DNA from: Malus domestica
Lineage: Eukaryota; Streptophyta; Magnoliopsida; Rosales; Rosaceae
Direction of reading: 5' to 3'
DNA: 64,000 nt
Assembly: GCF_042453785.1 (NCBI RefSeq)
Contig: NC_091675.1
Span: 5,034,501-5,098,500, forward strand
This document shows positions 55,020 to 64,000 of this stretch, one piece after another (the first letter of the stretch is position 1; each line of letters begins with the position of its first letter). The notes beneath the pieces are model-generated. The model saw nothing but the letters and a program-made list of their open reading frames with translations, was not told where the DNA came from and made no database searches. Both the position numbers and the translations under genes were made by a program.

Positions 55020-58000
55020 CCATCAAGTTGGTGCAAAGATGTCACGCATGCCCAACTTGTCAAACGAGTTGGAAAACATACTATTAGACACAGCCTTAGT
55101 GTCACATCTCGGCCCGGGAAGTGATCACTTCCCGGGCCCGCTTCACCACCGTAGCACGATATTGTCTGCTTTGGGCCCCGACCACGCCCTTAGGGTTTTG
55201 TTTCTGGGAACTCACACGAGAACTTCCCAGTGGGCCACCCATCATGGGAGTGCTCTTGCGCGCTACTCGCTTAACTTCGGAGTTCCAATAGAACCCGAAA
55301 CCAGTGAGCTCCCAAAATGCCTCATGCTAGGTAGGGATGAGAATATACATTTAAGGATCACTCCCTTGGACGAAGTGGGATGTTACACTTAGTAAGAGCA
55401 ATCTCAATAGCAGCCTTGTTATCACAATGAAGTTTCATAGCACATTTGGGTTTAAACCGAAGATCTCTCAACAATTTTTTCAACCACAACAACTCACATA
55501 CACCATGAGACATACCACGAAACTTAGCTTCTACACTTGACCTAGCCACCACTTTTTGTTTCTTGCTTCTTCAAGTAACTAAATTGCCACCCACAAATGT
55601 AAAGTATCCAGATGTAGATCACCGATCAGTGATAAAACCTGCCCAATCTGCATCTGTATACCCTTCGACATTTAAATGACCATTCTTGGAGAAAACCAGG
55701 CCTCTGCCATGAGCCATTTTCAAGTATCTCAAAATACAGGTTACTGCATCCATATGAGCTTCACTAGGTGAGTGCATAAATTGACTTACCACACTAACTG
55801 CATAAACAATGTTAGGGCGAGTGCGAGACAAATAAATTAATTTCCCCACAAGCCTCTAATACCGTTCCTTATGAGTAGGAACTTGATCTGGAAATAAACC
55901 GAGACGATGATTCTGCTCAATCAAAGTATCAACAGGTTTGCAATCTAACTACCTGTTTCAGCTAACAAATCAAGAACATATTTTCGTTGAGACAGAAAAA
56001 TACCATGCTTGGATCGTGCAACCTCGATTCCAAGAAAATACTTCAATTCACCTAATTCTTTCATCTCAAACTCAGTAGCTAGGTACTTTTGAATGCGTTG
56101 TATCTCCTTATGATCATCACCAGTCACTATCATGTCATCAACATAAATAATCAATGCAGTTAGCTTACCATTTTGTCGCTTTAGAAACAAAGTATGATCT
56201 GAATGACTCTGGATATATCCAAACTTCTTCATTGTAAACCTCCCAAACCATGCTCTAGGATATTGTTTCAAACCATACAAGACCCTTCGTAACCTGCATA
56301 CAACACATTTTCCAGGAGATGTTCCAATACCAGGTGGAAGATCCATATACAGTTCCTCCTTAAGATCACCATGAAGGAAAGCATTCTTAATATTAAACTG
56401 CAACAGAGGCCAATCCTGGTTTGCTGCTAAGGATAGAAGAACATGCACAATATTAAGTTTGGCAACATGAGCAAAGGTCTCCTGATAGTCCACCCCATAG
56501 GTTTGAGTATAACCCTTAGCAACTAATCTAGCTTTATACCGGTTAATAGAACCATCTGCTTTGTGCTTAATAGTAAACACTTATCTACATCCAACGACTT
56601 TCTTCTCGTTTGGTAAAGGAACCAAATCCCAAGTAGAATTCTTTTCCAAAGCTTCTATCTCAACTTCCATGGCATTAACCCACTTAGGGTCAGACAAAAT
56701 ATCTTGCAATTTTGTTGGAATTGATACACTAGATAGCTGACATATGTAAGATGCATATGGTTTGGACAAACGATGAGTAGACATATAATTGTTGATAGGA
56801 TATTTGGCTTTGGCATGCATATCAGACTCATATTGTAATTTAGGTTTTCCACGATTAGCTCTTGGAGGCAACTGATAAGTAGAAGAATCGTCAGAATTTA
56901 CCTCATGTATGCCACCATCTTGTACCAAACTGTTAGAAGAATCATCACTGGACGAACCATCATCAGGCAACTCGTTAGACATATTAGCAGCAGGCAACCG
57001 ATTATTAGAAGGTAATTCGTCAGACATACTAACAGGCAACTCGCTGGGCACATCTAATCTGTTGTCAATAGAAATAGTTCCGGGAATAACAGGTGACCGA
57101 TCATTATCTGTAGCCGATTGATCAGTATCACGCAACATAATAGGTTCTGTTCCCAACTCTGCCTGTAACACATCATCTATACCATCTCTTCAAATCTGCA
57201 CTTCACTCCCCCTCTCTCCCTGAAGTGGAGAGGCGGAAGAGGGCTTCACAAAATATGAAACTTCCTCATGGAAGGTGACTTCCATGGTAATATAAGTTTT
57301 TTGAGTCGGATGATGATAACACTTATAACCTTTTTGATTGTTAGCATACCCAATAAAGACACACCGGAGAGCACATGCATCAAGTTTACTCCGCTGATGA
57401 GAGTGGACATGCACATACACAATACACCCAAACACTTTCGGATGAAGCTTTGATACAAAAACAAGATAAACATGTTTTTGTAGCACATCAAACGGTGTCT
57501 GAAAATCAAGAACCCTATTTAGAACACGATTGATCAAATACACAGCAGCGAAAACATCATGACCCCACGAATGATGAAGAACACATTTATCCAACATCAA
57601 GGAACGAGCAACCTCCATTATTTGATGATTCTTCCGTTCGGACACATCATTTTGTTGGGGTGTAAACGGAGTAGTTGTCTGGTGAATAATACCATGATCA
57701 TGAAAAAAAAATATGCCAAAGTGTGATTCACATATTCTCCTCCATTATCAGACATGAAGACCTTAACTTTGGTCTGAAACTGAGTAGACACCATTGTACA
57801 AAATTTTTGAAGAAGTAACGGAACATCACTCTTATTCTTCATCAAAAACACCCAAGTTAACCAAGTACAATCATCAATAAAAGTAACAAACCAACGGAAT
57901 CCATTAGAAGTAACTTTTACCAGACCCTACACATCAGAATGTATCAAATCAAATGGTAAAGTAGCTTTAGAATCACTTACAGGAAATGAAGCACGATGAC

Positions 58001-58583
58001 TCTTAGCCATGACACATGTTTCACACTTGAACTTTGAATCACTATAAGTGCGAAACAAAGAAGGAAATAGATGTTTCATATAACTGAATGATGGATGTCC
58101 CAATCGTCGATGCCACAACCAAATTTGATGTCTGTCATCTACTTTAACACTTAAAACTTGATGATTATTTGAACTAGAAACAACAATATCCTCCATAGTC
58201 AAGATGTACAAACCCCCTATTCTTTTACCATGACCAATTATCTTCTGAGTTTGAATATCTTGAAAATAACAATATGTAGGGTAGAAGTGAGCAGAACAAT
58301 ATAAGGTATCAAGAAGTTTTCCTACCGACAAAAGATTGCACTTAACATCAGAAACAAATAAAGTACGGACCAGTGATAAGGTTAGAATCAGAGAGATAGT
58401 GCCTTCACCCTTCACATGGGAATGTGCTCCATTTGCACTAGTAATATACGGATCACGAACATAGTCACATAACTCATCAAACACTTTAGGGTCACTAGTC
58501 ACATGATCAGTGGCCCCAGTATCTATTATCCATTTATTTGTTCCACCAAGATGCATAACAATATTATGATTATATTGAGCCAC
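55020..58583 (-). pseudogene. Copia pol: protease, integrase, reverse transcriptase, RNase H (broken)
   Basis: Order on the minus strand: protease with IIDTGATDHVT and GAG-pre-integrase with LWHRRLGHPS and CETCVMAKSH (58583-57927); integrase core with SDNGGEY and the HSWGHDVFAAVYLINR region (57851-57190); reverse transcriptase with LVAKGYTQTYGVDYQETFAH, KNAFLHGDL and catalytic YVDDM (56580-55945); RNase H with YTDADWAG and HCDNKAAIEIA (55849-55390); and a tail KLGMRDIFAPT near 55020-55099. Damage: a nonsense codon where WVFTIKHK would start (56578-56580), several frameshifts, a deletion after KAAIEIA, and the Cassandra insertion. It cannot make a full polyprotein. Confidence 0.9.
55100..55387 (-). 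mobile_element. Cassandra TRIM solo LTR (5S rRNA-like), 288 bp
   Basis: The minus strand reads TGTAACATCCCACTTCGTCC to GAGATGTGACA and contains the 5S rRNA-like stretch typical of Cassandra LTRs (GAGCTCACTGGTTTCGGGTT, TCCGAAGTTAAGCGAGTAGC). The 5S RNA gene's internal promoter boxes lie in this part. A perfect 5-bp duplication CTTAG flanks it at 55095-55099 and 55388-55392. It sits inside the copia RNase H coding region, so it inserted after the copia element. A 117-codon plus-strand frame here is only a shadow of the LTR. Confidence 0.93.
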
Positions 58584-58654
58584 TGAACAAAAATCACGAA
58601 CAATAAAGGCACAAAAGATACACAGCAGAATGAAAACAATTTACTAGAATACTG

Positions 58655-58800
58655 TAGCAGAGCACTGTTCACGGCACTGTAGCATAGAACTATTCATGTC
58701 ACTGTAGCAATAACTGTTTACGGCACTGTAGAGGACCACTATTCATGCACTGGGACATTATTCACAAAGCAAACCACTATTCACGCACTGTACTGTAGCG
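58655..58800. repeat. Short-period repeats in the copia leader
   Basis: CACTGTAGCA and CTATTCATGCACTG-type words recur about ten times in different combinations between the primer site and protease, where gag would normally be. They end at a T run (58810-58830). Confidence 0.7.
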
Positions 58801-59056
58801 TTACTATTCACTTTTTTTTTTTTTTTTTTCCACGAAGGAAATCACGAAAAATGTGGACACAAAATTAAAGCACACAGGTCACCAAGAGTGAACCGCTCTG
58901 ATGCCATATTAAACTAAACATGGTAAATACCAATATTAAACTAAACATAGTAAATACCAAAAGTATATATGACAATATTTGGGAATTTCTTATATATTCA
59001 TTAATCTCCAAAGTGAAGTATATATAGGAGTTACAATTGGTATTACATATGTACTT

Positions 59057-59639
59057 TGTTGATGCACAAAATTAGCGAGGACTTTGGTACAACAGAAAGT
59101 GTTAAGTTTGTGACCTTCGCTAGATTGCTCTGGTCACTAGTGTGGATAAGTATGTAAATGGATAGGGACATGGAAGCAAACACAAGATGTACGTGGTTCA
59201 CCCAGATTGGCTACGTCCACAGAGTAGAGGAGTTCTCATTAATTGTGAATGGTTTACACAAATATATAGGTTCAAACTCTCCTTTAGTAAGTACTAGTGA
59301 ATGATTTAGTACAAATGACATTCGGAAATATTGTGAGAGAATGATCTTTATTTATAGAAGAGAGTTTCTAGTTTCATTCTAACATTGACACGTGTCGTGT
59401 TGTGATTGGCTTCTGATGTTGACACGTGTCGTGTTGTGATTGGCTTCTGATGTCGACACGTGTCGCGCTATGATTGGCTTCTGATGTCGACACGTGTCGC
59501 GCTATGATTGGCTTCTGATGTCGACACGTGTCGTGCTGTAATTGGCCTCCTGGTTGGAGGGAAACTCTTCTGGGTCTTTGACGGTATAACTTTGATCGGT
59601 GCTCAGTAGTTTCGGGATTGGTCAAGTATGGTACAAACA
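59057..59639 (-). mobile_element. LARD-type solo LTR nested in the copia 5' LTR
   Basis: A 583-bp unit with TG...CA ends, flanked by a perfect 5-bp duplication TACTT at 59052-59056 and 59640-59644. Its centre is the reverse complement of the partial LTR at 24060-24283. The ends (GCACAAAA and GTATGGTACAAACA on the plus strand) are also shared with the LTR at 53457-53798, so three members of one LTR family occur in this window. The minus orientation is taken from that LTR's primer site. No internal region remains, so it is a solo LTR. Confidence 0.9.
59385..59554. repeat. Five tandem 34-bp units with a CACGTG core inside the solo LTR
   Basis: Units start at 59385, 59419, 59453, 59487 and 59521: exact 34-bp period, each with GACACGTGTCG followed by GATTGGCTTCTGATG; the last unit is diverged. 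The palindromic CACGTG is a G-box, and ATTGG is a CCAAT-box complement. Position in the U3-like part of the LTR suggests an enhancer array, unproven. Confidence 0.93.
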
Positions 59640-59707
59640 TACTTTACCAATATGGGACAATAAACTACTATTTACACTTTAACTAATATATAACTCGCAA
59701 CACAACC

Positions 59708-60445
59708 CATGTGCTCCACATCTTTGAATAGGAATTAACTTGGCTTCTTAAGATTGTGGAGGAGTTCATTCTCAAGATATTTTATATTAGTTCACGAAAT
59801 TTTGTTTTTATGATCAAAAGCGTTCATATTACAAGTCGCTTTGAAAATATCATTTCTGCAAGAAATCAATTAAAATAAGGAATTTTAGTTAACTGTAGCA
59901 AATACATAGACAATTTACAATTCTTTTACTGAATCCGTCCATATTTTTATACTGTTTGATGACTGAATGATCTCATGTTTTATTAAATTAAAGCAAAAAT
60001 GATCTTTACATAATGATTTGTAATATAAACAATTTCAATTATGAGCACAAAATTCAGTGTATTAGTCACAAAATATTTTGAGGAGAAACTCCTCGATCTT
60101 AAGACTCTAAGTCTTTCTTCTCTCGATATATATAGGGAGGCCGGCATACTTCACCACACAAGCATGTCGTCATAATATTTTGTGTTACTCTCAATATGAT
60201 TGCTTTGTGCTACCAACAACCACACCAATTTCTCCCTCAATATGAACCTTTTTTTAGTTTGAGTGCCTTATCCTGTTGAAATATAATATTGGTCTTTTCC
60301 TAATCCCCACCACATACTTATTTAGTCCCAAGTCAATCCTGGCGGACAATATTATGCAAAGATTCTTGCATATATTAAGAACTGTAGTGTGCAAACTCGT
60401 AGCTCTGGACAATTCATATGTAAAACCACAATCAAATACCAAAGA
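59708..60445. other. Upstream region of the second P450
   Basis: No gene. AT-rich. Candidate TATA-like words are GATATATATAG at about 60125 and CATATATTA at about 60368; the latter lies about 75 bp before the ATG and fits a short 5' UTR better. Confidence 0.45.
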
Positions 60446-63400
60446 ATGGAAGAAACGTACTTCTGGTACAGTCTAGCACTACTCATCATCTTCCCTGTGA
60501 TTCTCAAGCTCTCCATCACTACAATCACACAAAAACGCAATAAGAATCTTCCTCCATCCCCACCATCTCTTCCCATCATTGGCCACCTCCATCTTCTTAA
60601 ACAACCAGTCCACCGAACTCTCCAATCCCTTTCTTCAAAATTCGGCAAAACCATACTCCTCCGCTGGGGCTTACGCAAAGTCCTCCTAGTGTCTTCGCCT
60701 TTGATAGCCGAAGAATGCTTGACGAAGCACGACATCATCTTCGCTAACCGCCCGCGCTTGCTCGCGGGAAAACACTTCAACTACGACTTCACAACGGTCT
60801 CTGTAGCTCCCTATGGAGACCTCTGGCGCAACCTTCGCCGGATTATGACCCTCGAGATGTTCTCCTCCTCTCGCCTCGTCATGTTTTCGAGTGTTCGACA
60901 GGGAGAAGTTCGGCTTTTACTGAATCAGATAATGAAGAGTAGAAGCGTACCGATCGACCTCAAGTCCAAGTTTACCGAGCTTTCGTTTAATGCGATGACG
61001 ATGATGGTTTTGGGAAAGAGGTACTTTCAATAATTCAATTGTTCTAACACAGATGCTGTTTCTAATTTCGATCGTTTCGGTTCAGCTAATCTCAATCAAC
61101 TGTCAATTAACACGATTCTGTGCGGATTAAGTGTAATTATCTTAATTTTTTTGTGTGATTATCCTCTGATTATAGTTTGAAATGTATCCGAAAAGTAGGA
61201 TACTTGTATCTCAACAGTAAGATACACGTATTCCATCAGTCAACAACGTATCTATTGACTTGGATACGTATCGATTGTGTATCCGTACGTATCCCTCATG
61301 TAACCGTATTCCCGCGTGTCAGATACGGGATACGTTGGTTTTCCCCCTTGTCCATGCATCTAGTATCCAAAGGAATGAAACCAAGTTAGTATACATTCAA
61401 AACTGTTTTGTCAATTTCTCGATGTTGGATACTCAACAGGTATTATGGTGAAAATGTTTTGGATGTTGAAGAGGCGAAGAATATACAGAAGGTTATGCGG
61501 GACGGAGTGGACTTGTCCGGGGCAACAAATCTTGGAGATTTTTTACCCTTTTTACAGTGGATGGACATAACGGGGATTGAGAAGAAGATGGTGAGAATAA
61601 TGGCAAAGTTGGATAGCTTTTTGCAGGGCTTGGTGGAAGAGCGTCGTGCAATTTTGTCTTCAGATTTTGCATCTAATGGCAAAGAGGTTGGCAAGTTGAT
61701 GATTGATAATTTGTTGAAGCTCCAAGAAACGGATTCCCAGGTTTACACCGACGAAATAATCAAGGGAATTATTCTGGTGCGTAATTTTTAATTAAATTTG
61801 CAGCTGTTTTACTTTCCAACCATTAGCTTTTTGGGATTTCATAATTAGTTGCCGGTTTCATGGACTTATTAATCAAAAGAAAAATTTGTCAATGTCATGC
61901 GTAGCAGCTGTCGCACATCATATTATACTTTTTTTTTTTTGGGTTGGTATAACGAGGGTATTATTAGAGGGACAATGATTGTCTGTCCTCTTATTTCTTG
62001 TGTTATTTTGTGTAATCACGGTTAAATCACGTTAACATTTTATATTATTTTTATAGAGATAATAACATAAAAATAAATAGTAATATAAAATATATATGTG
62101 GTTTAACCGTGATCATATAAAGGACACGAAAAAATGTAAAAAGGCATACAATCCTTGTCCAATATATACAATTGATTTCTGGTCATATCGTGGTCTTATC
62201 CACACTTTATACATTAACCATATGGAGAAATAAGTTTCGAATCAACTCCAAAGATAAACATTATGTGATTATTGTACACCACACATTACAATTCATGTCT
62301 CTTTGTCATTTATATCTGTGCAGTATTTTGGGCTGACGATTGTATTTATGTTACTCTTTACATAAAGAGTAAAAGACTGATTGAAAAATATACACCGAAT
62401 TACATGTTGACGTAAAACAATTAACAAAAACGAAAATTAATGAAAATAGTTTGAAAATTTTGAGTTTTACTCAAAATGACAAAAAGATGTGATAAGTGAA
62501 TAGTATCAGAAGTGATTTTTTAGAGTAAAAATATCTTTAACATTAAAAGTGAATAGTACCATAAGTGTATCGTTAAGACTCCCTTCACAAAATTCTTATC
62601 CAACTATTTTATACATGCATGTAACTGCCGACATCAAATATATGTATAATATAGTCATCAATGGATAATGTTAGGTAGACTAAATTTACAAACTAAATGA
62701 TATGTCATTAATAAGAAATAAACACGTTAATCAACATTTAAATAATAATTCAACCATCAACTGTTGTTTGTAAATTTTTATCTACAAATTTAGCCTCTCT
62801 AATATTACCTTCATTACACCAACAAAAAAAAAATGTAACAAAATCCTTAAGTAATAATTCAACTATTAACTGTTGTTTGTAAAATTTTTATCTACAAATT
62901 TAACCTCTCTAATAAGGACAAGGATTGTCCGCCCTCTCGCTTCCCGTGCCCTTCCGTGCTCTCTTGTTTGTGTAGTCACGGTTAAACCACGTCAACATTT
63001 TATATTACTAGTCATTTTTGTCTTATTATCTCTACAAAAAAATAATATAAAATATTAACGTGGTTTAACTGTAACCTTAAAATTGGATAGCAGACAATCC
63101 TGTCCGTATATATTATCTTCTTTCTATTTCTCACATGTCACCATGATATGACCAGAAATGCATACATTATTGTAGGTGTTGCTAGTAGCAGGGACAGACA
63201 CTTCATCATCATCTCTTGACTGGTCAATGGCGTTATTGCTCAACCATCCAGAGGAGATGGAGAAAGTGAGAGCTGAGATAGACACAAACATTGGACAAGA
63301 GCGTCCGTTGGAAGAGCAAGACCTGCCAAAGCTCAAGTACTTACAAAATGTGATCCATGAGACGCATCGCTTGTACCCACCTGTCCCACTTCTAGTGCCT

Positions 63401-63790
63401 CACGAAGCTTCTGAGGACTGTGTGGTGGGGGGATATGATGTGCCACGTCACACAATGCTGGTGATCAACGCTTGGGCCATTCATAGGGACCCTGAGATTT
63501 GGGAGGACCCTACAAAGTTTAAGCCAGAGAGGTTTGAAGGATGGAGTGGTGAGGGCTCTCAAGGGTACAAGTTAATTCCGTTTGGGAATGGAAGGCGTGG
63601 ATGTCCTGGGGCTGGCTTAGGAAACAGGTTAGTTGGATTGGCGCTGGGGAGTTTGATTCAGTCTTTTGAGTGGGAGAGGGTTGGTGAAGAGAAGGTGGAC
63701 ATGGGTGAAGGTTTGGGCCTTGCCATGCCAAGGGTCGAGCCATTGGAGGCTATTTGTAAACCACGCCCAATCATGCTGTCTTCTATGTGA
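60446..63790 (+). CDS. Cytochrome P450, CYP81 family, 508 aa, with an additional intron
   Basis: Exons 60446-61020, 61440-61776 and 63176-63790; 508 residues, the same length as the paralogue at 48443-50372. N-terminal anchor (about 1-28), hinge [17 protein letters not shown]-helix AGTDTSS, ETHR (ExxR), FKPERF and haem loop [13 protein letters not shown] with the iron-ligating cysteine. The 3' intron (61777-63175) is at the conserved CYP81 site and has grown to 1.4 kb with three MITEs. The 5' intron (61021-61439, 419 bp) splits the GK-R-YYGE codons where the paralogue is continuous. Its donor and acceptor both lie in an AGGTAYT context. Microsomal hydroxylase of specialised metabolism; substrate unknown. 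ATG at 60446 preferred over an in-frame ATG 57 bp upstream because it aligns with the paralogue start. Confidence 0.9.
61970..62160. mobile_element. Foldback MITE family A, copy 3, in P450 intron 2
   Basis: GGACAATGATTGTCTGTCC at the left and ATACAATCCTTGTCC at the right, with CACGGTTAAATCACGTTAAC in the left arm. More diverged than copies 1 and 2; no duplication resolved. Confidence 0.75.
62441..62583. repeat. MITE family B, copy 3, in P450 intron 2
   Basis: Contains TTTGAAAATTTTGAGTTTTA and two GTGAATAGTA words in the same order as copies at 18648 and 39357. The most diverged of the three. Confidence 0.65.
62916..63105. mobile_element. Foldback MITE family A, copy 4, in P450 intron 2
   Basis: Left end GGACAAGGATTGTCCGCCC, right end CAGACAATCCTGTCC, with CACGGTTAAACCACGTCAAC in the arm. 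It lies 70 bp before the 3' splice site of the last intron. Part of the right arm is deleted. Confidence 0.8.
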
Positions 63791-64000
63791 AATGACATTG
63801 GCCTACGCCCTAAGCGTTGGCCACCGTCACGATCAATTTTTAAGAGTTTAAGAATTAAGAAAGGCATTTCGACCTGATGAGACGTTCCACTAGCCCGCTT
63901 AGGAATTCTCATAGATCGCAACTTTCACTTAGATAAAAAATAGATAACTTCAATTTTACTTTTTATTTTTTCAATAAATTGTAAGAGACTTATTGAATAC
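63791..64000. other. 3' flank of the second P450
   Basis: Probable 3' UTR with AATAAATTG at about 63973. Nothing else seen before the window ends. Confidence 0.5.

Larger units (their letters stand above)
54808..59702 (-). mobile_element. Ty1/copia retrotransposon, gag-less, with two nested solo LTRs
   Basis: LTRs lie at 54808-55015 (3') and 58907-59702 (5', interrupted by a nested 583-bp LTR), reading TGTTGCGAGTTATATATTAG on the minus strand. The target duplication CAACC is perfect at 54803-54807 and 59703-59707. The primer site TGGCATCAGAGCGG (minus strand) abuts the 5' LTR at about 58893-58906, and a purine tract GATGGGGAG abuts the 3' LTR. Coding sequence covers protease to RNase H, but gag is missing: the leader of about 300 bp runs straight into protease. 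A Cassandra solo LTR interrupts the RNase H end. Confidence 0.93.

Noticed and set aside
55039-55392. 117-codon plus-strand frame that looks like a protein
   Set aside because: It is the antisense reading of a Cassandra LTR with a clean target duplication.
60389-60445. Upstream in-frame ATG of the second P450
   Set aside because: It would place 19 polar residues before the membrane anchor. The paralogue starts at the equivalent of 60446.
1-64000. tRNA, rRNA and snoRNA genes
   Set aside because: No cloverleaf with A and B boxes and no rRNA gene was recognised. The 5S-like sequence at 55100-55387 belongs to a Cassandra LTR.

Overview
This window looks like plant nuclear DNA, most probably from a woody Rosaceae of the apple/pear group (Maleae). 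Its genes have many introns with GT-AG borders and plant-only families: class XII LRR receptor kinases, A3 cyclins, HOS15, a CLE peptide precursor and CYP81 P450s. They sit in a dense layer of plant transposons: CACTA, hAT, Mutator-like MITEs, Ty1/copia, Ty3/gypsy, TRIM/Cassandra, L1 and RTE LINEs, and LARD-type elements. The genus assignment is an inference from remembered repeat families, not a search.

Layout. 1-0.6 kb: a decayed Ty3/gypsy pol piece. 1.1-9.0 kb: a broken MIKC*-type MADS-box gene. A 4.8-kb CACTA element sits in one of its introns, a hAT MITE in another, and two oppositely oriented, nested L1 tails in a third. 9.2-9.8 kb: a TRIM element. 12.4-15.6 and 25.6-28.7 kb: two tandem-oriented, intact non-RD LRR receptor kinases. 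The 10 kb between them is transposon debris: a hAT-like element carrying a piece of a translin-associated factor X gene, several MITEs, and a 5.3-kb composite LARD/RTE insertion bounded by one 10-bp duplication. 29.7-31.6 and 36.5-38.7 kb: two A3-type cyclin genes with identical internal exon lengths, separated by a gypsy-type solo LTR. 40.6-44.3 kb (minus): a 14-exon HOS15 gene. 47.06-47.31 kb: a CLE peptide precursor. 48.4-50.4 kb (minus) and 60.4-63.8 kb (plus): two CYP81 P450 genes, with a third CYP81 scrap at 51.4 kb. Between the P450s lie an LTR element carrying fragments of two host genes (plastid-type phosphofructokinase and a small coiled-coil protein), a Mutator-type MITE, and a gag-less copia element that itself carries a Cassandra solo LTR and a LARD-type solo LTR.

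How the genes relate. No operon-like organisation is expected. The functional themes are immune-type surface receptors, S-phase cyclins, chromatin/cold-stress regulation (HOS15), short peptide signalling (CLE) and specialised metabolism (CYP81). Three gene families are locally duplicated, and the spacers between the duplicates have been filled by nested insertions whose order can be read from their target-site duplications.

I found no single undescribed system. The observations most worth a second look are the composite LARD/RTE insertion, the two gene-fragment captures, the extra exon-splitting intron in the second P450, and the exact three-repeat LRR difference plus a conversion-like tract between the two receptor kinases. 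Exon borders were placed by eye from GT-AG sites, reading frame and paralogue comparison.
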